A stretch of 64,000 nt of DNA from Mrakia gelida. Taxonomy: Eukaryota; Basidiomycota; Tremellomycetes; Cystofilobasidiales; Mrakiaceae. The DNA lies in assembly GCA_024345305.1 (NCBI GenBank), contig BRON01000008.1, forward strand, positions 558,001-622,000, written 5' to 3'. Positions within the stretch are counted from its first letter, which is position 1. Each line of letters begins with the position of its first letter. The notes under the pieces were generated by a model. That model was not told the DNA's origin, did not search any database, and was given only the letters and a program-made list of their open reading frames with translations. Shown one piece after another: positions 35,669-47,345 of the stretch. Position numbers and translations under genes: made by a program.

Positions 35669-37413
35669 CCAAGCGAGTAGAGAGGGAGAGGAGAGGGAGA
35701 GGTCGTCGTCGTTGTCGTCGTTGGAAGAAGGAGAGGCTCGACGGCGAGCGTTCCCGAGACGATCCCCTCGTGATGCTGGCAGAACGCGTCTCTTTTTCGC
35801 TCAGATTGCCTGTTCGAGAAGGAGAACAGATAGCTGCGATCGCTAGCTCAGATTTGGGTCGCTGAGAAGATCGTCGTGAATATCTGCCTGACGAGAGAGC
35901 TATCTCGTTGAAGCTCGCTTGCCGGAGGGGATCCGAGTCAAAGCAGAACCACACTGAGCACGAAAAGTGCAAGCAAGAGCTCTCTAGAACAAGGAGATGA
36001 GGGTGTGTAGGTTTTCTCTGGATGTGAGGTCAAGGTTTGCCTGAGTTGCTAGAAGATTGAAAAGTCGCGACGCGTTTTGGGCTGACGAGCGACGACGCGT
36101 CGAAAAAGACGATCGATCGGCTCTGCTGTCTTTCTGTCTCATCTAGAGCTCGAGTCTGACGGACATGGAGAAAATTGTCCCTCGTCCTCACCTGGGAAGT
36201 CCTCGGCTCTTCTGATCGCTCCTGGAGGGCAGCAAAGGACGTCGGGTTCGGAAGGTCGAGCAGGGAAAACGACCTCCTCCCCAGTCTCTGGGACGATATC
36301 CCCTCCCTCAGAGTGAAGCGCTAGCTGGGTCGATCTCAGGGATGCTATTCGACGTCGTACAGTTTTAGCAGAGGGCCGAAAACGATCTCTACTCCAATTC
36401 TTCTTCGTCTCAAAGGAACTGCGCGTTCGAGCTCGGCTGTTTGGGAGGAAGGACGTCGAAGCTCACCTCAACCTCCTTCTTCCCTTTCTCGCTGCAAGAA
36501 GCTCCTCTCACCTTCGAGAAGAGTTCAGACTAGCTCTCGGGTCGACGTCACCGGTCTCGGAGGAATCGCTGCTTCTGTCTAAAGGGAAGCTTCCAAGCTT
36601 CGAGCTTGCATCCTGTCTGCTTCCTTCCTTCCCTCCCTTCCTCGTCCATCTTCCTCGACGCACGCCATTCTCGGTCGACTCTCCCAGTCCGTCATTACCT
36701 TCGCCTCTCGGTCTCCTCAACCTCCTCAACATCTTCAGGATGAATCAAGAAGAAGAGGGAGGATCTCATGGAACCCTTCCCCCATCCGTCCCTTCCTCCC
36801 GCCCTTCCTCGCGTTTTCTCCTCCTCGAGAACCACTTTACCGAGCGGGGGGCGACCTTGGAGAACGAGGAGGTTTTGCGGGAGGTCGAGGAGGAGTAGCT
36901 TGGATGGCTGGTGGGGCTTTGGACAGATTTCTGACACAGTTGGGTCTTGACAGGTCGTTTTTTTCCGTCCCTTCCTCTCCTCGTCGCCTCCCCTTCCTCC
37001 CCTCCTTCTCAAAACCAGCTCAACCGACTCGAAATCACCCCCTCCATCTTTTCCCAAGAGCTGATCTTCTTTGAAACAGATTTGCATCGCTCGTGAACAA
37101 CTCACGGCGTTTCAGTCAAGCTGCGTTCTCGTCGGCCGTCGGTCGCGTCCCAAGCAAGCTTCGGTTCCCCTCCTTGCTTCCTCGACCTCTCCAAGACGTG
37201 CCTCCACCGGATCCCCCGTATTTATTGCGGTAACTGCCAACGCTGACCTCACTGAATGCGGCAAAGGAACTCTCAAGGCTTCAGAATCCCCGAGGAGTCC
37301 TCGTCCTCTGCTCTGTCTCCCCTCTTTTTTCTTCCTTCCTCCAAACTCCCACACCCTCCCCTCCCCCTCCTTCCTCCCTTCCCTTCCCTTCCTCCCTTCC
37401 CATCACATCCACC
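35669..37413. other. Long intergenic region between divergent genes
   Basis: About 1.7 kb separates the Zn2Cys6 gene (minus) from MFS paralogue 2 (plus). It may carry long leaders and leader introns of either gene. The only coding candidate is the small two-exon frame at 36904-37233, listed separately. No RNA gene or repeat was recognised. Confidence 0.4.
36904..37233 (+). CDS. Possible small two-exon protein or leader ORF (67 aa)
   Basis: An ATG at 36904 starts MAGGALDRFLTQLGLD and meets a GTCGTT donor at 36954. A CTGAT branch site and an AAACAG acceptor follow, and exon 37080-37233 continues in the right phase (FASLVNNSRRFSQAAFSS) to a TAA, giving 67 aa. The frame is also open upstream to 36583 without a Met. 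It could be a small gene, an upstream ORF in the leader of MFS paralogue 2, or chance. No family is recognised. Confidence 0.25.
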
Positions 37414-40400
37414 ATGCCAGCTCTCAAAAAGACATCTATAAACGCGTCCTTCTTCCCGAAGGCGTTCCCTGAGGAGAACGACGAGGAGCAGGTCGAGAAC
37501 AACGGAGCTGAGGGGACGTCTCATCCTTCTCACCCTCCTTCTCACAGCAGACATCCTTCCTTCGGAGACGCCTCAACAGCCATCGCCCCTTCCACCGCCG
37601 CCTCAACTCAACCTCCTACGAGGGCTCCCTCGGTCGCAGGCGTGAGTTCATCATCTGCCGCTTTCCCTTTCCTTTCTTTTGATCCCCCTCGTTCGGAGCT
37701 CAACCCTCGTTTCCCTGATGATCAACCAAGCTGACTTGGCCTTCTCTTTCGTCTCTCTTCCCCTTGCCAGTCGGATCGTGAAATCATCAACGAGAAGGGC
37801 GAGAAACACAAGATCATCTTGCTGCATTTCGAGGAGGGAGATCCTGTGAGTTCGACTCGAGACGGTCCCGTCACCCTTTCCCTCGCGAGCTCGAGCTGAC
37901 CCTGATTCGTTATTTTTCGTTTCGCAGGAGGATCCTCTGAACTGGTCGCTTTCGAGGAAATGGTTTACCGTGAGTCTCGCGAGATCGGAGTTGAGGAAGA
38001 GAGAGAAAGAGAGTGCGAGCGTCGGCGTCGTCGTCTCGTTTGACTCTTCATTCGCTTCTTCTGCTCTCTTCGCGTTCGTCCGTTTGATTCGCCGACGCTG
38101 ACTATTTCCCTTCCCTCTCTTTTGTCTCTTCGTGCTGTTCAGACCTTCCTTCTCTGTCAGTGCCTCGTCCTTTTTCGAGTTGAACGCCGAGGAGAAAGAG
38201 AGCTGACCGACGTCCTCCCTGTTGAACTTTTCAGGTATGATGACTTGTCTCATCGGACTGTCGACGTCTGCCTACGGTAACACCGTCGCTGGTATGTCGG
38301 AGGAGTTTGGTGTAGCTCAAGTCGTTGGTCAAGTCGGCATGTTCAGTACGTAGACTTCCTCTGCGTGCCTCTTCTCACTGGTCGACGCGAACGAACGACG
38401 CTGACCTGCTCTTTTTCTCGCGTCTTGCTTCGACCCTCAGCCTTCAACGCCGCCTGTGCCATCGCTCCTCTCTTCCTCGCTCCCCTCTGTGAACTTATCG
38501 GTCGACGAGAGGTTTACGTGAGTCGTCCTTCAAACTTATCTGGGTCGAAACGCGTCGAGACATGAAACTGACCTCCTCGTCCTTTCTCTTCTTTTCAGTT
38601 GACCGCGTACGGACTCTTCGTTCTTTGCTTCTTGTTCCTTGGTATGTCATACTTCCGTCGAGAATATCCAGCGCCAAAATCGAAGCTGACTCTCATTCCC
38701 GCTTTCGAACAGCTCTCGGAAAGAACGTCGGTGAGTTGGAGATCGGTCTCTTCCTCCCTCCCTCTTTCGCGAACGACGGTGCTGACTGTTTCTCTTTTTC
38801 GTTTCTTCAGAGACCGAGATCATCGGTCGATGGTTCTCTGGTATGTTTGGATCTTGCGGAACCATTCTTGTCGGAGGAACCTTCGTGCGTGCATCAGATC
38901 TGAAGTCGAGGAGCGAGACGCGTCCGTCGACGTCGACTGACGGCGTTCTTTCTTCCCCCGTTCCTTACAGGCCGACATCTGGAGGACCGAGGATCGATCC
39001 ATCCCTATGTCCTGCTTCACCTTCGTCGCTATCTTCGGTACCATCGCCGCTCCTGTTTAGTACGCTCCCGCCTCCCTGCCTTCGCTCGTCGAGGAAGCGT
39101 GAAGCTTACACCTTTCATTCCCTTTCTCGCGTCTTCTCTTTCTCGCAGCTGTGGATACATCACTCAGAGCATTGGATGGCGATGGGTCGAATGGGTTCAT
39201 GTGAGTCTGGTCCGAAGCAATCGCCTTGCCTTCCGCCGCGACTGACGACGAACGCGTTTCCTCCCCTTCTCTAGATGATCGCCAGTGGTATTCTCTTCAT
39301 CGTTGAGCTCTTCTTCTTTAAGGAGACTCGTGGAGCCAAGATCCTCTCTGGTCGAGCCAAGGCTCTTCGAAAGGAGACGGGCGACAACAGGTTCGTCTTC
39401 ACGCGAGACGTCCTCGTTTGAACAAAGTCGCTGACTTGGCTTTCCTTCTCTTCCTTCTCGTTCTTCTCCTCCACTCAGGTACCGATCTCCCTCTGAACTC
39501 GAGTCCGAGTCTATCAAGGATCTTCTCAAGAAGTCTTCCACTCGAGCCGTCAAGATTCTCATCGGCGAGCCTGTCATCTTCTTGTTCGGTTGCTGGATCG
39601 CGGTTCGTCTTCTTTCTCTCTCTCGAGGTGGCAACGAGATCTGAACTGACAACCTCCCTCCCTGTCTTCCTCTTCTCCAGATGGCGTGGGGAATCACCTT
39701 CCTCTTCCTCTCGGTCATCCCTCTCACCTTCGCTGGAAACCACGGATGGTCCGAGGGAAACGCTGGTCTTCCTTACTTCGGCCTCATCTTCGGATGCTTC
39801 GTCGGATTCGGAACGGGTGTTTGGGCCGACAAGAAGTACGACCAAGTCCAGCGAGACAACAACGGAGTCGCCATCCCTGAGTACCGACTCTGGGGAGCTC
39901 TCTTCTTCAGTCCTCTCCTCCCCGTTCGTTCCTTTCTCGCCTCACCCTCTTCGCTTCCCCTTCTTCCCTCGACTGACCACTCGCTTTCTTTTCCTTCTTC
40001 AGATCGGTCTCTTCATCTTCTCCTTCACTCAGTACAGCCACGTCCACTGGATCGCTCCCATCATCGCTCTCGTTCCCATCATGTGAGTGCTTTCGACCTC
40101 GATCGGGATCCTGGACGCGTCGACCACTAGTTCTGACTTCTCTCGTTTTGATCAGTCTCGGAATCTACCACATCTTCCTTGCGACGTACAACTACACCAC
40201 CGACGCCTACGGAGAGATGTCTTCGTCTGCCATCGCTGGACAAGGTTTCATGCGAAACATGGTGAGTTCGATTAGCTACGAGCTCAGAAGGACGATCGCG
40301 TTCGACCTCGTCGCTGACGGCTCTTCTTTCTCTTCCCTTCCCTCTAGTTCGCTGCTTCCTTCCCTCTCTTCGCCACTCAGATGTTCAAGGGAATGGGTTA

Positions 40401-40677
40401 CCAGTTCGGTGAGTCTTGCTCCTCGTCTCGGAAGACTGGAAAGACGAAACCAAACGCGACCTGAAACTGACGACCGCCCTCTCCCTTATCTCACCCCCCA
40501 GCCGGTCTCCTCCTCGCCCTCATCACCGCCTGTCTCGCTCCCATCCCCTTCGTTCTCTTCAAGTATGGAGCCAGGATCCGAGCTTCATCCAAGTACGCTA
40601 CGAAGGAGAACGAACTCGAGCACGCCGTCGCGGATCGAACCCTGGCGGAGAAGAACAACCTCCACGGATCCGCTTAA
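37414..40677 (+). CDS. MFS transporter, DHA1-like (paralogue 2)
   Basis: A many-exon transporter with an acidic/Ser-rich N-terminus (MPALKKTSINASFFPKAF, about 75 aa before the first intron). The core follows: GDPEDPLNWSLSRKW, CLIGLSTSAYGNTVAGMSEE, FNAACAIAPLFLAPLCELIG, GRWFSGMFGSCGTILVGGTF with ADIW, FGTIAAPVYCGYI, a central loop with GRAKALRKETGDNRYRSPSE, IPLTFAGNHGWSEGNAGLPY, IFLATYNYTTDAYGEMSSSA and FAASFPLFATQMFKGMG. A tail ends NNLHGSA. Twelve membrane segments are expected. One exon (38143-38155, encoding TFLL) is only 13 nt, between a TTCAG acceptor and a GTCAGT donor. It shares motifs throughout with the gene at 23162-26341. The likely role is H+-coupled export at the plasma membrane, substrate unknown. 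Confidence 0.9.
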
Positions 40678-41071
40678 ACTAGCTTCTCAAATCCTAGACA
40701 CCTCTTTTTACGACCACCTCTTATCTATCTTGTTTCTCTCACCTTCTTCACAAAATTCGTAGAACGAACGTCCATTGCCGCTCGCTTTCTTTCGATACCC
40801 CCCCTCCTCCTCTAGTTCCCTTCCTGACGCGATATCCTCTATAGCTTTTCTTGCCCTTTCGTTGCTGTATCTGAATTATACTCTAATCAGTCCTACCCAA
40901 GTGTGCGCAATCGAGACAACGTGCAAAATTGAAAGAAGAACGACGCGTCGCACCTTGAAGCTGCGCGGATTCGAAAACTCGACGACGTCGAAGAGGTCAA
41001 CTCCCTCCTTCCTCCCCTCCAACTCCCTCTCCCTCCCTCCCCCCCTCTTTTCCCTTTCCCTTCTCCCCGAG
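40678..41071. other. Intergenic region
   Basis: This lies between MFS paralogue 2 and UTP21, both plus. It is pyrimidine-rich just before the UTP21 start, as in other leaders here. Nothing else is seen. Confidence 0.45.
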
Positions 41072-44000
41072 ATGGTCCTCTCCCCCGACCGACCCTCTAA
41101 ACGGTCCAAACCTACGGACGGCGACGAGGCTTCCCTCGTCAAGAAGGCGGCTCCTCCTCAACCTCGCCTGTTCGCTCCCTTCCGAGCTCTTGGGTTCATT
41201 TCGAACCACGTCCCGATCTCGGTTCAAACTCGAGGGTCCAAATCTGCTACCAAGGGACCTTCGATCTCGATTGTCAGTTGTCTGGGAGACGCTTGGGCTA
41301 TGTGGGAAGGAGAGAAGATGGGTCTCGTCTTCGTGGGTGAGTTGAGCTCTGAGCTCGCTTTCCCAAATTTCCCGAGCTCACCAACTCACTCCCTTGCTCG
41401 TTTGCTGTTCCTTTTTCTTTCACAGGACCGTCTACACCCAAACCTATTACCTCGCTGGTGCTTAACCAGGACTCGGTCTTCGCTGCTTCTGGGTCGTCTA
41501 TCATCCGTTACGTTCGAGGAAGAGCTGTTCGTCCCTTCCCTCCCTTCCCTCCCTTCCCTCCCTTCCGTCTTTTGAGCTCACTGCCCATCGCTGACCTCGC
41601 TTTTGGCCTCGTTTTCAGGTTGACGTCTACGAGGCTCCTTTGGAGACTACTACTCTCGTTCAGATCCTCGTGTTTGGAGAGCAGCTTCTCGCTCTGGGAG
41701 AGGAAGGAGACGAGGTCTTCATCTGGAACATTGCTTCGACTGGTAAGTCTCTTCCTCTTCCTCTTCTCCAGCTCTCCCAATACCTCGTACGATCTTCTTA
41801 GCGTCGAGCTCACTATCCCGAACCCTCTCTCATTGCTTCCCTGGTCCCACAGAGCTCTCCTCAACCATCCCTCTCCCTCCCAACTTCACCGCGACCCACA
41901 TCCTTCACCCCCCGACCTACCTCAACAAGATCCTCCTCGCCTCCCGACAAGGATCCCTTGCCCTCTACAACATTCGATCTCGATCCCTCATCCACACCTT
42001 CGCTGCTCTCCCAGGAGGAGCTGCTTCCCCCGTCACTGCTATCACCAGCTCGCCAGCCGTCGACATCGTCGGAGTTGGGTACCTCGATGGAAGCGTCAGG
42101 GTGTTGGATCTGAGAATGGATCAGGAGATCTTGAAGGTCAGGATGGAGGGTGGAGTTGGAGCTTTGGCTTTCAGAATGGGTGAGTCCCGTTTCTTCCATC
42201 GCCCATCGACTCGGTCGCGGGATGCAGGCGAAGGAGCGAAGAAGGAGGAGGAGGAGAGAGCTGACCTTCGCGTCCTCGACTTCGTTCGCTTCTTCTTCCT
42301 TCGCCTGCATCAGACAACGAGCCTATCCTCGCCACCGCCTCTCTTTCCGGAGCGTTCGCTCTCTGGGATCTCGATCAACGTGGTCGACTCCTTCACCTCC
42401 TTCCCAACGCTCACGACGGAGCGATCGCGTCGCTCGAGTGGATCCCTGGACAGCCGCTTCTTATCACCTCTGGAGGGGATAATACCATCAAGGTGAGCTC
42501 ATCAGACCTTCCCTCTCGTCTGGTTGTATCCGCTGACGCGCCGTCTCGTATCTTCGCGTTTTCTTCTCGCAGCAATACCACTTCGAAACTCCCTCCTCGC
42601 AACCCACCCTCCTCAAGTCTCGTTCTGGCCACCAAGCTCCTCCCAACCTCATTCGATACTACGGAGAGGACGGAAAGAGCATCCTAACCGCTGGACGAGA
42701 TCGAGCGCTCAGGTTGACTAGTGTGGTCAGGGATTCGAGGAGTGCTGAGCTCAGTCAAGGTGAGTTCACGTCTCCTGCTTCGCTCCCTCTCGCCAGTCTC
42801 GTAGCTGCTCGCTTCGACTCTCGAGCTGACCATTCCCTCCCACCATTTCATTGGCGTTCGCTCGTTCAGGTTCCCTCACCAAGAAATCCTCCTCCCTCTC
42901 CCTCCCTCTCTCCTCCCTCAAACTCCCTCCCATCAAAGCCCTCTCCTGGTCCTCCGCCCGAACCAAGGACTGGGACGACGTCCTCACCGTCCACGCTCCC
43001 TCCGCCTCTGCCGGAATCGGGGCTGCCGGAGCCGATACCGCTCGCTCGTGGTCAGGGAAGGACAAGAAGCTCGGGAAGTGGGCTCTTGGAGCGGGAGCGG
43101 GAGGAGGACGCGTCGAGGCTGTTTGCGTGTCGGCGTGTGGGAACTTTGGACTTGTGGGAGGGTCAGAAGGGAAGGTGACGATGTGGAACATGCAGAGTGG
43201 GCTGGAGAGGAAGTCGTTTGTCGTTCCTGCTGGGAGCTCGAGGATCGGAGGGAGGGGAGTGACAGGGATTGTGACGGATCCGTTGAATAGGGTCGTCGTT
43301 GTTGGAACGATGGACGGAGCTTTGACCGTATGTACCCGTCTCACTCTCCTCTGTTCGTGAGCTCGTTTTCAGCTCGTTCGGGTTGGCTGACGAGCACTTC
43401 TCGTCGACGCGTCTTCAGTTCTTCGACTTCCACACCACCGTCGCCCTCCAATCCCTCGCCCTTCCTTCTTCCATCACCTCCATCACCCTTCACCGAGATA
43501 ATGGACTCCTCGCCGTGGTCTGTGACGACCTCGTCGTTCGAATCGTTGATATCGAGACCAAGAGGGTCGTTCGTGAGATGAGCGGATTCCAAGGTCGCGT
43601 TCTCGATGTTGTGCGTATCCTTCTTCAGCTTCTTCCTCATAAGCGAGTCGCTCTGATGGCTGACCTGCACCCTCGTCTTGATTTCAGGCCTTTTCTCCCG
43701 ACTCTCGATGGCTCATTACCGCCTCGCTCGACTCCATCATCCGAACCTTCGACATTCCCTCCGGTTGCCTCGTCGACGCCTTCAGAACCACCAGCATCCC
43801 TACCAGCATCACCTTCTCACCGACAGGAGACTTCTTGGCTACCAGTCATGTCGACAGCGTTGGTGTCTACCTCTGGTAAGTTGCGAGCTTCTTCTCTTCG
43901 CGTCGAGAAATCGAACGAGGCTGATTCTGACTCTCTTCCGCTTCGACGTTCATCAGGGCCAACAAGTCGCAGTTCTCTGAGGTCGCTCTCAGGGCCATTG

Positions 44001-45122
44001 AGGAGGACGAGATCTTCGACGCTGGAATGCCGTCGGTGCAGGGTATGGAGGAGGACGAAGGTTCGTCGCGTCTCTCTCATTCGTTCTCCTTCTTCCTCGC
44101 CTCGAGCTGACCTTTTGTCCGTTTCCTCCCTCACAGCTCTCAAGGGGATCGAACTCGTGGGAGAGGCCGAATACCGAGATATCTACACCACGCCCGATCA
44201 GCTTTCGGAAGAGCTCCTCACCCTCTCTCTTCTTCCTCGGTCGAAATGGCAGACGCTGCTCAACCTCGAGACGATCAAGGTTCGTCTCCGTTTCCCTTCT
44301 GTTCAGCTCCCTTCTTCGAACCCTCGCTGACCTCTCTTTTCGTCATTCGCAACCTCCAGGCTCGAAACAAACCCAAAGAGCCAGCGAAAGCGCCCGAGAA
44401 AGCTCCCTTCTTCCTTCCTTCGCTCAACTCGGAAGCCCAAGGGAAACGTCTCGGTTTGGGAGAGGAGGACCCGTCTGCCGTTGCAGGAGGAGGAGATGGA
44501 GATGCTAAGGCTAGCAGTCATCGATTCACCGAGTTCGGAGCTGTGATGGAAACCGAGTTCTCGAGGAAGCTGTCGAGCGAGAACATCGATGGAGATTGTG
44601 AGTCGCGTTTCTTTTTCGCCGTCGCTCTCCTCTCTTCTTCCTCGTTTCCCGAACCTTTCTGACCTTGCCAAACTCTTTTTAATCGACAGTCGAATCCTTC
44701 TTCACCTACCTCAAATCCCTCTCCCCCTCCGCCACGGACCTCGAGCTCCGCTCCTCCCTCATCACCCTCGACCACCTCAACCTCTTCATCCTCGCTCTCA
44801 CCCAACGCCTCAAGTCCCACAAGGACTTCGAGGCCGTCGAGACGTTCATGGCTTGCTTCTTGAGGATACATGGGGAGGTGCTAGTGCAGAACGGGGCAGA
44901 TTTGAGGGAGCCGTTGGAGACGATGAGGAAGGAGCAGGTCAGGGAGGGTGGGAGGTTGGGAGAGTTGTGTGGATTTAGTCGTGAGTCTTTCGAACTTTCT
45001 TCTTCTTGGGTTCTCGGCTGTTGGGCTGTGTGGGATCGACGAGGTACTGACACGAGTCTTTGTTTCGGTTCGTCGTCTTTGCAGAGGGAGTCCTGTCGTT
45101 TGTTCGGAACGCGCCGATGTGA
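41072..45122 (+). CDS. UTP21: U3 snoRNP / SSU processome protein Utp21 (WDR36)
   Basis: A many-exon WD40 protein of about 950 aa. The start MVLSPDRPSKRSKPTDGDE is followed by FAPFRALGFISNHVP, then WD-type blades across most of the length: LALGEEGDEVFIWNIAST, GYLDGSVRVLDLRM, ATASLSGAFALWDLDQRGR, ITSGGDNTIKQY, LVGGSEGKVTMWNMQSG, ITASLDSIIRTFDIPSG and LATSHVDSVGVYLWANKSQF. The C-terminal Utp21 domain is diagnostic: LLPRSKWQTLLNLETIKARN then KPKEPAKAPEKAPFFLP. The last exon ends GVLSFVRNAPM. The protein acts in the nucleolus in early 18S rRNA processing. Donors include GTTCGT (41527 region). A CCCTT/CCCTC tandem repeat sits inside that intron. Confidence 0.92.
41533..41566 (+). repeat. CCCTTCCCT tandem repeat in a UTP21 intron
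   Basis: Four near-perfect copies of a CCCTTCCCT-type unit lie just after the GTTCGT donor. This is a pure pyrimidine tract on the coding strand with potential for triplex or length polymorphism. Confidence 0.7.
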
Positions 45123-45528
45123 TGAGCTCGTTCTCGTTCACTCCCTTTTCTCTGGCAAACGTTCACGAGGGAAAGAGAGGCTCAGCCTCAGCTTCTGGTC
45201 CTTGAGTCTACTCCACTCGTCCAGATCAGTCGTTGTCCGTTGGCCTGGCGAGAGACAGGTGAAGGACGAAGGAACGACGTCGACGCGATTTCGTGCCTCC
45301 TCGCGCGCGACGCGAAGAGAAAGATCTCGGTCACAGAAAACCCAGGAGCGCAGAGAAAGAGTCATCAAAAGAGGAAGAGAGACGAAATAGAGATCAAAAC
45401 CGAGAGACCATCAAAAAGTATGTAAAAGCGAACGAGCGAACGAAACTCAAAACTGAACCGCCGTCGACGACACGACGCGTTCGTCTCTCCTTCCCACCGA
45501 CTCTCCGCTCCCTTCTCTCTCCCAGGAC
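45123..45528. other. Convergent 3' intergenic region
   Basis: This lies between the stop codons of UTP21 (plus) and the mitochondrial membrane protein (minus). No feature is recognised. Confidence 0.45.
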
Positions 45529-47035
45529 CTAGTAGAGCTGTTCGAAAGAAACGTCGAGCAAATAAAGGTCAGCGTCGGCTCGTCCGAATCGAAGCGGTAC
45601 AGGAAGAAGACGAGCGGGGAGCGAGGCGGGAGGAGTACGAACGTAAGGCGGCTGAGCAGAGAAGAACTCTATATCGAGGCCCAGAGCTTCAGCGTCTTGT
45701 TGGAAGGTCCTGTGGTCAACGGGTCCGGTGATGATGTCTGAGAAGGAAAGGAGGAGAGCGGAAGAGGGGGAGTCAGCTCGAGCAGCAGGGAGGGAGGGAG
45801 GGGTGCGATGGCGCTCGAAACGACGATCTACTCACCTCCAGGGTAGTAGTTGACGGTCATGGGAGTAGCGAAGGACCTGTTGAGTGATGCGAAGAGGGCC
45901 CAGTCAGTTCATGAGACGAGGCACGAAGAGAGGAGAGGAGGACGAAGGGAAAACGAAACGACGAAAGCTCACATCGTCGGTGCGGATCGATTCATGACGG
46001 GCATTCCCAACGTCGCGAAGTAGGCTCTGTTCCTATCTGCCCTAGCGATACTCGCCTCGAGGTTGTCCCAGTACGTCTTCCTCCAGTCGGCAGGCTCAGT
46101 CCTAGCCCACTCTACGAGTCGAATGATCAAAGGTCGTTTGTCGTCTGGTCCTTGTCGAGCGAGGGAGTCGGTTCGGATGAAGCTGTAGTCGCCGTCGCCT
46201 GGAATTGAAAACGAAGACGAGGACCAGGGGAAGGAAGGTGTGCGTGTGAGCTCGAGGAAGAGAGAGCGAGGAGGATGGGAGAGGAGGGAGGAAGAGAGGG
46301 AGGGAGGGGAGAGATGGGAGGAAGAAGGGAGGGAAGGGGACGAACGTCGAACGACGAGCTTATGTCTTTCTGGGAGGTAAGGGAAGAGGAAGTAGATTCC
46401 TAGGACGAAGATGAAGAAGTTCCTTCGTCGAGGAGTGACCCATTCCGCCCATCCTGGTTGGAAGAAGAGAAGAGAAGAACAACAAGAACGAGAGAAGGAA
46501 GGAGGGGAAGGCGGAGGAGGGGCCGGTTAGCGGGGGAAGGAGAGAGAGATGGGGGAGGAGAGAGAAGCTCAACAAGATAGGGAGGGAGGGATGAATGGAT
46601 GCGGACCTTTATCAGGATGAAACTCGTACTCGGGCTCTCCAGGGAACGTCTAGGAGCGAGATCGAGATGGAGGTCAGGGAGAAGAGAGAGAGGCGAGAAA
46701 GAAGAAGAGAAGGAGAAGGGATGGATGGAACTCACGAAGTGCTCATGCCTTGATCTGGATTGGAACCCCCATCCACTCCTTCCGTGATCTTGATCCCCCT
46801 CAGCAGGGATGTTGTCAGGGTTGTCCTCCCCGTGCCCGTCTCGCTTGGGAGTCTCGAAGATGGGGACGTGCTTCAGAGCAGGATCGGCGGGGGTGGGAAG
46901 CAGCATACGGTGGTCCGCATGTCGAGAAGGATGAGAGAGAAGAGGAGAGGTCGAGAAGGCTCGATGGACGACGAAAGAGGAGGGGAGAGGTTTGATGGGG
47001 AGGAGGAGAAGACGAGAGAGGCGAGAGGAAGACAT
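45529..47035 (-). CDS. Predicted mitochondrial membrane protein, unknown function
   Basis: Exons read 47035-46736, 46649-46607, 46453-46346 and 46198-45973, then further small exons ending with LY and a TAG at 45531-45529. The N-terminus (MSSSRLSRLLLLPIKPLPSS then FVVHRAFSTSPLL) is a classic mitochondrial presequence with an RAFS-type cleavage context. After a hydrophilic stretch comes GWAEWVTPRRRNFFIFVLGI then YFLFPYLPERH, one membrane span. Next is a soluble part (RLVEWARTEPADWRKTYWDN) that ends with GLDIEFFSAQPPY. This suggests a single-pass inner-membrane protein, perhaps an accessory subunit or assembly factor, but I do not recognise the family. Two introns use GTTCGT donors. Confidence 0.72.
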
Positions 47036-47345
47036 CCTTGAAGGACGCCAGGATGAGGGATGGAGGAGGGGGGGAGGGAGGCAGGGGAGAGGAGGAGGAG
47101 GAGGAGGGGGTCGAGCTCTCGGTTTCGGTTTCGTGCGAGTTTGAAGTTGACTTGTCGAGGAGAAGATTTTCGCCAGCCGAATTGTAAGAAGGAAATCGTA
47201 AAAGTTCGTGAATAACGTGGGAGATCTAAGAGACGAAACAAGGCCTACATAAAAAACTGACGAGCGAAACGAGAAGCCAGGTCAGGTCACGACCTTCGCG
47301 AGAGACGCTCGAGAAGGAGAGAGAGGATCGAGAGTACTTACCTAA
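47036..47345. other. Short intergenic region
   Basis: This lies between the start of the mitochondrial protein gene and the 3' end of the transposase-derived gene, both on the minus strand. Purine-rich on the plus strand; no feature seen. Confidence 0.4.
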
